From Aurantiacibacter spongiae (GTDB lineage: Bacteria > Pseudomonadota > Alphaproteobacteria > Sphingomonadales > Sphingomonadaceae): 64,000 bases of DNA. The stretch is taken from contig NZ_RPFZ01000001.1 of NCBI RefSeq assembly GCF_003815535.1, positions 1-64,000 on the forward strand, given 5' to 3'. The notes under the pieces are model-generated. The model saw only the letters and a program-made list of their open reading frames with translations, did no database searches and had not been told where the DNA came from. Made by a program: the position numbers and the translations under genes. Below are positions 18,847 to 27,625 of the stretch, in pieces (position 1 is the first letter of the stretch; each line of letters starts with the position of its first letter).

Positions 18847-19996
18847 CCGCCTCTGCGATGACGTCCGCCGCGCGTTCGGCCGATGGCCGGTCGGCGAGGT
18901 CGATCGTGTAAGCGAACAGCTCTTCCTGCCGCGCCCGGTACCGCGCGCCGACATCCTTCATCCGGGGCAGCGCCGCGACCAATTCGTCGACCGAACGCGC
19001 GACCGGTCCTGTCTCCCAGAACAGGTGGCGCCCCTCGTCCCCCGGTTTCGGTGCGTCCCGGCAATCGAGGAAGAAGCAGGGGCGGGGCCGGGCCAGAAAT
19101 TCGTAGACCTGGCTCGACACGTCCCCGACATAGGCATCCGCGCCAAGCGTGTATGTCATGTCGAACAGCGCCGGACTGTCGGTATCGATCAGGATGTTGG
19201 ACGCCGCACGGGCCTCCGCCGGAATACCGGGTCGCCGCTTCGCCTCGCGATATTCGGGGGAGACGTGCAATTCCTTGCGGAACAGCATGACGTGCGGAGC
19301 GAATACGCAGTTGAAGCGCTGCCCCGCGTCGCTGGCGAACCAGCGCAGCAGATCGGGTCCGCAGGCGTACCAGCTCGACAGATGCGGATCGAAATGCGGG
19401 TTATAGACGACGGTCGGGCGATCGTTGTCGAACAGGCGCGGCCTTGCCGACAGGTCGATCCCGTCGAACTTGGGATACCCGATTACCTTGATGCGCTCTT
19501 TCGGCACGCCGATTTCGGTGAGCTGGTCCACCACCTTCGGCCCCGCCACCAGCGACAGGTCGAAGCGGCGGTAATCGGGATGCGCGGCGACGCTGCGATC
19601 GCCCGCGCCGTGCGGGATCTTGGCGAAGAGCGGGGTGTGCCGGGGCGACAGATGCTTCTTCACCTTGAGACAGGTGCGCTCGGTCGAAACGACGATGGCG
19701 ACGCTTTCGAACAGGTCGGCGTGGGCGCGCAGGCGCAGAACGCGACTGGCGGGCATGATCCGGTCGAGCGGTGCCGCGATCAGCCGCGCCCATCCCGGCA
19801 GGTCGAGCATTTCCCAGCGCAAGCGGGCGCTCGCAGCGCCCAGATGGCGTTCCACCGCGGCACGGGCCTCGGGGGTTCCGCAGGCGATCAGCGTCTCGAT
19901 CTGCGGATACAGGCGCGCGGTGGCGCCGGCGACGTCGGCGAGGTGGGCGATCTGGTGCTGTGCGTCGTGATTGAACAGGAACAGCGCGCGCGCCAT
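18836..19996 (-). CDS. CDP-glycerol glycerophosphotransferase-like / glycosyltransferase protein
   Basis: Cytoplasmic GT-B-like protein, 386 aa, resembling the TagB/TagF glycerophosphotransferase domain. The C-terminal half has YNPHFDPHLSS, FAPHVMLF and a GDVSSQVYEFLARPRPCFFLD string, which matches the donor-binding G-D-x-S-S motif of that family. I chose ATG 19996 because its A is also the last base of the upstream stop (TGATG), which implies reinitiation. A longer open frame continues upstream in this phase, but it is the shadow of the nucleotidyltransferase gene. Likely role: adding glycerophosphate or a sugar to a surface polymer together with the NTP transferase; inferred. Confidence 0.72.
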   Translation of the reverse strand: MARALFLFNHDAQHQIAHLADVAGATARLYPQIETLIACGTPEARAAVERHLGAASARLRWEMLDLPGWARLIAAPLDRIMPASRVLRLRAHADLFESVAIVVSTERTCLKVKKHLSPRHTPLFAKIPHGAGDRSVAAHPDYRRFDLSLVAGPKVVDQLTEIGVPKERIKVIGYPKFDGIDLSARPRLFDNDRPTVVYNPHFDPHLSSWYACGPDLLRWFASDAGQRFNCVFAPHVMLFRKELHVSPEYREAKRRPGIPAEARAASNILIDTDSPALFDMTYTLGADAYVGDVSSQVYEFLARPRPCFFLDCRDAPKPGDEGRHLFWETGPVARSVDELVAALPRMKDVGARYRARQEELFAYTIDLADRPSAERAADVIAEAVSS

Positions 19997-20835
19997 CACT
20001 CCCTCGCCTGGGCGCGGCGCATCATGATCTTTTCGATCAGCACGATGTCGTCCGGCTTGTCCGCATCGATGCAGGCTTCCGCGCGGGACAAGGGCACGAC
20101 CTTCGCCCCCAGTCCGAAGCGGCGCCCGGCGCGCGTGGCGAAATCGTGGATCGAGAGGAGGCGCAGGCCGGCCCCGACCAGCAGAGCGGGACCGAACAGG
20201 CCGATGACGGCTCGCCCCTTCTTGCGCTGCTGCTCGACCCGGCCCCATTCCTCGATCAGCGGCAGGGTATGCCGGCCGCCGAGCAGGAACAGGTTGGCCC
20301 CCGACCACGCGCCACCCCGGAACTTGAGCCACGTCCGCTGCGCGCCGATCCCCGCACGCGCCAGGGCGGAGCGTTCGACTGCGCCGACGGCGAGATCGGC
20401 ATCGCCGGCACCGTCCAGGAACTCGCCCAGGATATCGGACGTCAGCAGGACGTTGTCTGCGGTCGTCACCAGCAACGGTCCTTCGGCATCGCGCACCGCC
20501 TGCGCCACGGTCGCAGCGAGGCTGTCGCTCGAACTGCGCCACTCGACCCGGGCGGCCAGGCAGTTGATCGCCGGGTCGGAACGCAGCGCGGCAATATCCT
20601 GCGCCGCGACGGTGACCGGGCCGAGGCCCTGCGCCGCCAGAACGGCGCGCAGCACATGCGTCAGCATCGGCTTGCCCGCTATCGGCAACAGGGCCTTGGT
20701 CGGGACCGGCGAACCTTTCAGCAACGGATCCCCGCCCGGCCGCGTGCCGGCCAGCACCAGTACGGCGCAGGGCGGCAAGCGGGCGGGGGTCTGCGCGCCA
20801 TCGGCCATCGGAACCGCTTTCGCGGGTGCAGACAT
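19996..20835 (-). CDS. MobA-like nucleotidyltransferase (NTP transferase)
   Basis: Sugar- or alditol-phosphate nucleotidyltransferase, GT-A fold, 279 aa. The pyrophosphorylase start is VLVLAGTRPGGDPL followed by KALLPIAGKPML, where the glycine-rich loop is altered from the usual GGxGxR. A later VTTADNVLL string supplies the Asp that binds metal. The start is ATG 20835, whose A is the last base of the rne stop (TGATG), and its stop shares a base with the next start in the same way. It may make the activated donor for the glycerophosphotransferase-like enzyme encoded next. Confidence 0.72.
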   Translation of the reverse strand: MSAPAKAVPMADGAQTPARLPPCAVLVLAGTRPGGDPLLKGSPVPTKALLPIAGKPMLTHVLRAVLAAQGLGPVTVAAQDIAALRSDPAINCLAARVEWRSSSDSLAATVAQAVRDAEGPLLVTTADNVLLTSDILGEFLDGAGDADLAVGAVERSALARAGIGAQRTWLKFRGGAWSGANLFLLGGRHTLPLIEEWGRVEQQRKKGRAVIGLFGPALLVGAGLRLLSIHDFATRAGRRFGLGAKVVPLSRAEACIDADKPDDIVLIEKIMMRRAQARE

Positions 20836-23585
20836 CAGTTGCCGAAGGTGCGCTGCCACCAGCCGCGACGCGCCGAGCCGTCACCCTCGCCTGCACCATC
20901 GTCGGCGGAAGCCCCCGCGGCGGCGTTCGCATCATTGGCCGCCGGCGCCGGATGGCGGGAACCGGATGGCGCATCGGTTTCCGTCTCCGGCGCCGATGCC
21001 TTGGGTTCGGCCTTCTTGCGGGGCTTGCGTCTGGGCTTCTCGGTCGGCTTTTCCTCGCTCGCCTGCTCGTCGGCAGCGCCTTCGGCCTGGTCGTCCCCGG
21101 ACTTGTCGGCGGCGGCGGTGTCGGCGTCGGACTTCTTGCGAGCGCGGCCGCGGCGCTTGGGCTTCTCCTCCTGCGCGGGTTCGGGTTCGGCTTCGGCTTC
21201 GGAGACCTCGGCCTCGTGCGTCACTGCGTCGTCGTCGGAAGCGACCTTCTTGCGGGCACGCGAGCGCCGGGCCTTGGGCTTGTCCGCCTTCGTCTCCTTC
21301 GCCTCCTTCGCCTCCTCGGCGTCGCCATGGCCTTCGTCGCTCTCACCGTCGTCGCTGGCATCGGTTTGCGAATCGCCGGCCTCGTCCGACTGCTGATCCG
21401 CGTCGGAACGCTTGCGTCCCCGTCCGCGCCCGCCGCGGCGACCGCGACGCCGCTTGGGCTTGTCCTCGTCATCCTCGTCCTGCTCGCCGCTCTCGTCGGG
21501 CGCATCGGTGTCCGGCCCGTCGTTCTCGTCCGCATCGTCGTCCTGCTGACGGTTCCGGTTGCGACCACGACCGCCGCGCCGGCGACGGCGCTTGCGGCGG
21601 GAACCGCCCTCGTTGTCGCCGTCATCGTCTTGGCTGTCCGAGGTTTCCTCGTCTTCGGTGTCGTCCCCATCCTCGTCACCGTCCTCGTCGTCGACGATCG
21701 GATCGAACCGGGGCGCCTGGGCGGGCTTGGGACCGGAGGAGGTGACGCGCATCTTGGCGCCCTCGTCCTCACCCTCGGGCTGGACCTCCACCGTCACGCC
21801 ATAGCGCTGCTCGATCTCGGCAAGGTCCGCGCGCTTGGTGTTGAGCAGATACACCGCCGCCTCGGTCGAGGCGTAGAGCGTGATCGTCGTGCCCTTGCCC
21901 TTGGCCGCCTCGTCCTCGATCTGGCGCAGCGCGGACAGGCCCGCGCTCGACGCCGTGCGCACCAGGCCCGTGCCGTCGCAATGCGGACATTCGCGGGTGG
22001 AGGCTTCCAGCACCCCGGTGCGCAGACGCTGGCGGCTCATCTCCATCAGGCCGAAACCGGAGATCCGGCCCACCTGGATACGCGCGCGGTCGTTCTTCAG
22101 CGCGTCCTTCATGCACCGCTCGACCTTGCGGGTATTGGAGTTGTGCTCCATGTCGATGAAGTCGATCACCACCAGGCCCGCCATGTCGCGCAGGCGCAGT
22201 TGCCGGGCGATTTCCTTGGCGGCTTCCAGATTGGTGTGAAGCGCGGTCTGCTCGATCCCGTGCTCCTTGGTGGAACGGCCGGAGTTGATGTCGATCGACA
22301 CCAGCGCCTCGGTCGGGTTGATGACCAGGTAGCCACCCGATTTCAGCTGCACGACCGGCTCGTACATGGCCGAAAGCTGGTCCTCCGCGCCGTAGCGCTG
22401 GAACAGCGGCACCGGGTCGTTATACGCCTTCACGCGGCGGGCGTGGCTCGGCATCAGCAGCTTCATGAACTGCTTGGCCGCCTTGTAGCCTTCCTCGCCC
22501 TCGACGATGACCTCCTCGATCTCGCGATTGTAGATGTCGCGGATGGCGCGCTTGATGAGGTCGGAATCGGAATGAATGACGCTGGGAGCGCTCGATTTCA
22601 GCGTCCGTTCGCGGATCTCGTCCCACAGGCGCGCGAGGTAGTCGAAGTCGCGCTTGATCTCCGCCTTGTTGCGCGACAGGCCGGCGGTCCGCACGATCAG
22701 GCCCATCGTCCTGGGCAGAGACAGGTCGCTGACGATCTGCTTGAGCCGCTTGCGGTCCGATCCGCTGGAAATCTTGCGCGAAATGCCGCCGCCGTGGCTG
22801 GAATTGGGCATCAGCACGCAGTAGCGGCCCGCGAGGCTGAGATAGGTGGTGAGCGCGGCGCCCTTGTTGCCGCGCTCCTCCTTCACGACCTGGACGAGCA
22901 ACACCTGGCGGCGCTGGATGACGTCCTGTATCTTGTAGCGACGCCGCAGCGCCTGGCGCTTGGCGCGCACCTCGTCCATTTCCTTGGCGCGCGATCCGCC
23001 GCCCTTCTTCTGGTTGCGACCGCCCTGTCGGCGCCCGCGTCCGCGACCCTTGCCGCGACCACCGGACCTGCCCGGTTCGGAATCGGAATCGCTGTCGTCG
23101 TCTTCGTCGTCGTCGTCGTCCTCGTCGTCCTCGGAGGAGCCATCGACATGGCCGTCCTCGATGGTGGCGACATCCTTCTTCTCCGACGTGTCGATTTCCT
23201 CGACGCCGGCCTCGTCGTCATCGTCGTCGCCATCGAGCGGATCGAGACCGTCCTCGTCCTCGTCCTCCTCGTTGCGAAGCGCCGCCTCTTCTTCGGCGGC
23301 GGCCTGTTCCTCGGCCAGCAGCGCCTGCCGGTCGGAAGCCGGAATCTGATAATAGTCGGGGTGAATCTCGCTGAAGGCGAGGAAGCCGTGACGGTTGCCG
23401 CCGAAATCCACGAACGCCGCCTGCAGCGACGGTTCGACGCGAGTGACCTTGGCTAGATAGATATTGCCCTTGATCTGCTTGTGATCGGCAGATTCGAAAT
23501 CGAATTCCTCAATCCGGTTTCCCTTGAGCACCGCCACCCGCGTTTCTTCCGGGTGGCGCGCATCGATGAGCATGCGCGTTGCCAT
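20835..23585 (-). CDS. rne: Ribonuclease E
   Basis: Endoribonuclease E/G, 916 aa, core of mRNA decay and rRNA processing. The start ATG 23585 has GGAG upstream and gives MATRMLIDA. The S1 domain (about 35-85 and 215-260) is split by a roughly 130-residue insert, acidic at 105-170 and Gly/Arg-rich at 172-200. The catalytic aspartates are in VSIDINSGRS and VVIDFIDMEH, and the zinc-link is CPHCDGTG. Residues about 620-916 are alternating acidic and Lys/Arg blocks that should scaffold a degradosome, ending in RRGWWQRTFGN. Its stop overlaps the next start, tying RNase E expression to two envelope-type genes. Confidence 0.96.
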   Translation of the reverse strand: MATRMLIDARHPEETRVAVLKGNRIEEFDFESADHKQIKGNIYLAKVTRVEPSLQAAFVDFGGNRHGFLAFSEIHPDYYQIPASDRQALLAEEQAAAEEEAALRNEEDEDEDGLDPLDGDDDDDEAGVEEIDTSEKKDVATIEDGHVDGSSEDDEDDDDDEDDDSDSDSEPGRSGGRGKGRGRGRRQGGRNQKKGGGSRAKEMDEVRAKRQALRRRYKIQDVIQRRQVLLVQVVKEERGNKGAALTTYLSLAGRYCVLMPNSSHGGGISRKISSGSDRKRLKQIVSDLSLPRTMGLIVRTAGLSRNKAEIKRDFDYLARLWDEIRERTLKSSAPSVIHSDSDLIKRAIRDIYNREIEEVIVEGEEGYKAAKQFMKLLMPSHARRVKAYNDPVPLFQRYGAEDQLSAMYEPVVQLKSGGYLVINPTEALVSIDINSGRSTKEHGIEQTALHTNLEAAKEIARQLRLRDMAGLVVIDFIDMEHNSNTRKVERCMKDALKNDRARIQVGRISGFGLMEMSRQRLRTGVLEASTRECPHCDGTGLVRTASSAGLSALRQIEDEAAKGKGTTITLYASTEAAVYLLNTKRADLAEIEQRYGVTVEVQPEGEDEGAKMRVTSSGPKPAQAPRFDPIVDDEDGDEDGDDTEDEETSDSQDDDGDNEGGSRRKRRRRRGGRGRNRNRQQDDDADENDGPDTDAPDESGEQDEDDEDKPKRRRGRRGGRGRGRKRSDADQQSDEAGDSQTDASDDGESDEGHGDAEEAKEAKETKADKPKARRSRARKKVASDDDAVTHEAEVSEAEAEPEPAQEEKPKRRGRARKKSDADTAAADKSGDDQAEGAADEQASEEKPTEKPRRKPRKKAEPKASAPETETDAPSGSRHPAPAANDANAAAGASADDGAGEGDGSARRGWWQRTFGN

Positions 23586-24067
23586 TGATTGTTCTCCGGG
23601 CAGCACGCCACCGTGCGGCTGACCTTGCGGGGTCGCCGGGCGGAGCGGACTGCCGATATGTGTGAAACCCCGCGCTTTCGCGCCGGGAGGGAATGATCGC
23701 CCCGCCATCGGCCGCTGCTACGGCAATGCTGGCGGGTGAGCGAAACGTGTCTGTCGCGATGAAAGGGCGCAGGGTTTCCTTCTGCGCGTCAAGCCCGGCG
23801 CCCCATACGCGCCCCGCAAGGTGCGTTTCGGCTGGCTGGCTTGTGCTTTGCATTACGGCATCAACCTGTACGTATGGACACCGCGACCGGCAACGAGAGC
23901 CGGCAGCGTGCCGTCTGAACGCGAACTGCGTCGACGGCGCATCAGCTAGCATTTGGGGAAAGTCTCGGCAACCTTGTTGCGCAACCGGGTAAATTATCCT
24001 TCACCATGACGCTCCGCCAGCGCCGCGCGTTCGCGCGGGCCGGGATGCGCCCTTGCAGGAGTTCGCG
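23586..24067. other. Intergenic region between divergent rne and amidase genes
   Basis: This 482-base spacer must hold the promoter and 5' leader of rne (minus) and the promoter of the amidase (plus). No convincing ORF is seen. Near 24000 the plus strand has an AT-rich TAAATTATCC behind TTGCGCAA, a weak candidate promoter for the amidase. Around 23890-23912 a small stem with arms CCGGC and GCCGG lies in the presumed rne leader. RNase E leaders elsewhere carry feedback structures, but none can be shown here by eye. Confidence 0.4.
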
Positions 24068-24940
24068 GTGTCTGATCGCGTTCAGATCGGATTGTTGTTC
24101 CTCTTCCCGGTGCTGCTGGTCTCGGCGCTCTACGCCGTCGGCGCGGCGATCCCCGTGCCGCTGCTGGGGCGCGATTACGTCATTCGCATTCCGCTCGATG
24201 GTGATAGCGAGGCGATCGGTCTGCCGGACATCGCCGGACCCGACGATCCCTCGCGCCCGCTGGTGGTGATCGATGCCGGGCACGGCGGCCCCGATCCGGG
24301 CGCCGTGGGCGAGGGCACGCGCGAGAAGACCATCGTGCTCGGGCTTGCCAGGGCGCTGCGCGACGAATTGCTGGCCGATGGCGGCATACGGGTGGCGATG
24401 ACGCGCGAGGACGACAGCTTCGTGGTGCTGAGCGAGCGCGTCGACATCGCCCGCCAGCTCGGCGCCGACCTGTTCCTCTCGATCCACGCCGATTCCGCCG
24501 GCGATCTCGACGGGGTACAGGGGGCGAGCATCTACACCTTGTCCGACACGGCATCGAGCGAGGCCGCCGCCCGCTTCGCCGAACGGGAGAACGAGGCGGA
24601 CATCGTCAACGGCCTCGATCTGTCGGGGCGGGGCGAGGCGGTCAACGCCATCCTCGTCGAATTGTCGCAGCGCCGCACCTCGGAAAATTCCGCCGGGTTC
24701 GCCGCGCTGATCGAGCGGGAGGGCGAGGGTGCGCTGCAGTTTCATCCGCAGGCGCGCCGTTCCGCCGCGCTTGCCGTGCTGCGCGCGCCCGACGTTCCTT
24801 CCGTGCTGTTCGAGGCGGGTTTCGTCACCAATGCAGAGGAAGCGAGGGCGCTCGCCTCCCCGCAGGGCCGCGAAGCCTTCGCGCAGGTGATGGCCAGGGC
24901 CATTCGCATCTTCTTCGCCCGCCGCGCCGCCGGCGGCTGA
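24068..24940 (+). CDS. N-acetylmuramoyl-L-alanine amidase (Amidase_3)
   Basis: Zinc amidase that cleaves septal peptidoglycan between MurNAc and L-Ala, 290 aa. I chose the GTG at 24068 because AGGAG lies six bases upstream; a TTG 15 bases earlier is the alternative. An N-terminal membrane anchor or signal segment (LLFLFPVLLVSALYAVGAA) is followed by a short linker and the catalytic domain: VVIDAGHGGPDPGAVG (first His), LFLSIHADS (second His) and the catalytic Glu in VLFEAGFVTN. It is followed by PBP1A on the same strand, which fits coordinated wall synthesis and splitting. Confidence 0.9.
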   Translation: MSDRVQIGLLFLFPVLLVSALYAVGAAIPVPLLGRDYVIRIPLDGDSEAIGLPDIAGPDDPSRPLVVIDAGHGGPDPGAVGEGTREKTIVLGLARALRDELLADGGIRVAMTREDDSFVVLSERVDIARQLGADLFLSIHADSAGDLDGVQGASIYTLSDTASSEAAARFAERENEADIVNGLDLSGRGEAVNAILVELSQRRTSENSAGFAALIEREGEGALQFHPQARRSAALAVLRAPDVPSVLFEAGFVTNAEEARALASPQGREAFAQVMARAIRIFFARRAAGG

Positions 24941-25009
24941 GGGCCAGATGATCGGGCGCATTCATTGTAGCGCCAGACAGATATGGCATGTAAGGCACCT
25001 GCCACACCT

Positions 25010-27556
25010 ATGAGCGATTTGGACGATACACCGGCCCGCGGCGGCGTGATGCGCCGCACGAGAGACGCGACCTCCGTCATGGGGGAGCGGTGGCGCGCGC
25101 TGTGGCAGGGGCACAAGTGGTTCCGCCGCGCCTTCTGGCTGATCTTCGCCGGCATCATCGCGTTCCTCGCGGGATGGACCTGGCTGGCGAAGGATCTGCC
25201 CGACGCCGAAACGCTGCTCGATTACGAGCCGAACCTGCCTTCCGTCGTGCGCGGGATCGACGGCGAGATCGTCCATCGCTACGAGCGCGAGCGGCGCGTG
25301 GCCTTGCAGTACAAGGATCTGCCGCCCCAGCTAGTCAACGCCTACACCTCGGCGGAGGACGAGACGTTCTGGAGCCACGGCGGCATCGACGCGACCGGCT
25401 TCGTCAACGCGGTGTTCGACTACGTCACCAAGATCGGTTCGGGCCAGCGCGCGGTGGGCGGTTCCACCATCACCCAGCAGGTCGCCAAGAACCTGCTGGT
25501 CGGCAACGAATATTCGGTGACGCGCAAGCTGAAGGAGATGATCCTCGCCACGCGCATCGAGGATGTGCTGTCGAAACGCCAGATCATCACGCTCTACCTC
25601 AACGAGATTCCGCTGGGCCGCCGCTCCTTCGGCGTGCAGGCGGCGGCGCGGGCCTATTTCGACAAGGATGTGGGCGACCTCGATCTTCAGGAAATGGCCT
25701 ATCTTGCCATCCTGCCCAAGGCGCCCGAGACATACAGCCGGCAAGCCCATTACGACCAGGCCCTCGTGCGCCGGAACATCGTTCTCGGCCAGATGGAAGA
25801 GAATGGCCATATCACGGCGGCGCAGCGCGACGCGGCGCAGGCCGCCCCGCTCGGTATCGTGGAAGGCAGGCGGGAAGAGCGCAGCGCGGATGCGGGCTAT
25901 TTCCTCGAGGAAGTGCGCCGCCAGCTCATCGACCAGTTCGGCGAGGAATCCGAGGATGGGCGCAATTCGGTCTATGCGGGCGGATTGTGGGTGCGCACCT
26001 CGCTCGACACCGAATTGCAGGATGCGGCCCGCGATTCCCTGCGCGACGCCCTGCTTCGCTATCAGGGCAATCGCGGGTGGAAAGAACCGATCGCCAACAT
26101 CAACCCGGACAATGGCGATCTCAAGCAGCAGCTCGCCAGTTCCTATCTGTCGATAAGCTACAAGGACTGGCGCATCGCCGTGGTGACGGCACGAGGCGGA
26201 GACAACGCCACGGTCGGCTTCGCCAACGGCGACGAAGGCCCGCTCTCCGTCATCCCCGACGCGCTGAAGGTCGGCGACGTGATCGCCGTTTCCCCCAGCG
26301 GCAATGGCTGGCGCACGCGTACCGTGCCCGAGGTTTCCGGCGGCTTCGTCGCCATGAACCCGCAGCGTGGCAGGGTGATGGCGATGCAGGGGGGCTTCGA
26401 TTCGCGGCTCGGCGATTTCAACCGCGCGACGCAGGCGAAGCGGCAGCCCGGCTCCACCATCAAGCCGTTCGTCTACGCTACCGGTCTGGACAACGGGATG
26501 ACGCCCGCGACGCTCGTGCCCGACCGCCAGTATTGCTACTATCAGGGTGCCAATCTGGGGGAGAAGTGCTTCACCAATTTCGGCGGATCGCGCGGGGGCG
26601 GCGAATACCCGATGCGCTACGGCCTCGAACAGTCGAAGAACCTGATGACAGTCCACATCGCGATGGATGCGGGGATGGAAAACGTCATCCGCACGTTCGA
26701 GAACGTCGGCATCGTCGACAAGGGAACCTACGAACCCTATCCCGCCTATGCGCTGGGTGCGGGCGACACGACGGTGCTGCGCATGGTGAACGCCTATTCG
26801 ATGCTGGTGAACCAGGGCAAGCTCAACACTCCCACGCTGATCGACTACGTGCAGGATCGCGACGGCAACGTGATCTACCGCGCCGACAAGCGCGATTGCG
26901 AGGGGTGCAACATGGACGAGTGGGATGGCCAGCCGATGCCGCGCTTCGGCCGGCAGGGCCGCCAGGTGATGGACGCGCGGACCGCCTACCAGACGGTTCA
27001 CATGCTCGAAGGCGTGGTCCAGCGTGGCACGGCGGTGCGCCTTCGCCCGCTCGGCCTGCCGCTGTTCGGCAAGACGGGAACCAGTTCCGGCCCGACCAAC
27101 GCCTGGTTCGTGGGCGGATCGCCAGACCTGGTGGCCGGCACCTATGTCGGGTTCGACCAGCCGCGCAACATGGGCGGTTACATCCAGGGCGGCAACACCG
27201 CCGCGCCGATCTTCAAGCAGTTCGTCGAAGAGACCCGCGACCACTGGAGCGGGCGGCCGTTCCTCGCACCAGAAGGTGTGCGCATGGTGCGGATCGACCG
27301 CCGTTCGGGCCGCCGGGTGCTCGACGGCTGGCCGACCAACGAACCCACCGCCGCGATCATCTGGGAGGCGTTCAAGCCCGACACCGAACCGCGCCGCAGC
27401 CAGCGCTCCGACGAGATCGACGCCATGCGCGAGACGATCATGGCGCAGCTCCGCCGCCGCGCCCGCGGGCCGGCCCGCTCCGCGCCCCGGCGCGAGCAGG
27501 CACAGAGCGAAAGCCCGCCCGAGGATTTCGTGGCCGAGCAGGGCGGGGTCTACTGA
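25010..27556 (+). CDS. mrcA: Penicillin-binding protein 1A (bifunctional class A PBP)
   Basis: Inner-membrane peptidoglycan glycosyltransferase/transpeptidase, 848 aa from this start. A cytoplasmic tail and a membrane helix (about 40-60) are followed by a GT51 domain with the catalytic SAEDETFW Glu and the GGSTITQQ and RKLKEM motifs. An OB-like insertion is next, then the transpeptidase with active-site Ser in QPGSTIKPF, an S-K-N triad string and KTGTSSG. A Cys-containing loop (CYYQGANLGEKC) interrupts the transpeptidase domain. The start is uncertain: ATG 24983 is in frame 27 bases upstream and neither has a strong ribosome-binding site. Confidence 0.93.
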   Translation: MSDLDDTPARGGVMRRTRDATSVMGERWRALWQGHKWFRRAFWLIFAGIIAFLAGWTWLAKDLPDAETLLDYEPNLPSVVRGIDGEIVHRYERERRVALQYKDLPPQLVNAYTSAEDETFWSHGGIDATGFVNAVFDYVTKIGSGQRAVGGSTITQQVAKNLLVGNEYSVTRKLKEMILATRIEDVLSKRQIITLYLNEIPLGRRSFGVQAAARAYFDKDVGDLDLQEMAYLAILPKAPETYSRQAHYDQALVRRNIVLGQMEENGHITAAQRDAAQAAPLGIVEGRREERSADAGYFLEEVRRQLIDQFGEESEDGRNSVYAGGLWVRTSLDTELQDAARDSLRDALLRYQGNRGWKEPIANINPDNGDLKQQLASSYLSISYKDWRIAVVTARGGDNATVGFANGDEGPLSVIPDALKVGDVIAVSPSGNGWRTRTVPEVSGGFVAMNPQRGRVMAMQGGFDSRLGDFNRATQAKRQPGSTIKPFVYATGLDNGMTPATLVPDRQYCYYQGANLGEKCFTNFGGSRGGGEYPMRYGLEQSKNLMTVHIAMDAGMENVIRTFENVGIVDKGTYEPYPAYALGAGDTTVLRMVNAYSMLVNQGKLNTPTLIDYVQDRDGNVIYRADKRDCEGCNMDEWDGQPMPRFGRQGRQVMDARTAYQTVHMLEGVVQRGTAVRLRPLGLPLFGKTGTSSGPTNAWFVGGSPDLVAGTYVGFDQPRNMGGYIQGGNTAAPIFKQFVEETRDHWSGRPFLAPEGVRMVRIDRRSGRRVLDGWPTNEPTAAIIWEAFKPDTEPRRSQRSDEIDAMRETIMAQLRRRARGPARSAPRREQAQSESPPEDFVAEQGGVY

Positions 27557-27625
27557 CGCCGCCGGCACTTTCACCGCGTGCCGCGCTGCGCTAGGCGCGC
27601 ACCGAACCAATCTGGAGAACTACCC

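Noticed and set aside
19997-20974. Fusion of the glycerophosphotransferase-like protein to a long N-terminal extension
   Set aside because: The extended frame is a shadow of the nucleotidyltransferase and rne coding strands; the TGATG start at 19996 explains the real gene.
21000-23300. Repetitive TCGTCG-type tracts as CRISPR or minisatellite
   Set aside because: They encode the acidic and basic stretches of RNase E in frame and have no regular unit-spacer pattern.
25331-27610. 759-codon minus-strand open frame opposite PBP1A
   Set aside because: It is the antisense shadow of a high-GC gene; no recognisable domain, and PBP1A motifs are complete on the plus strand.
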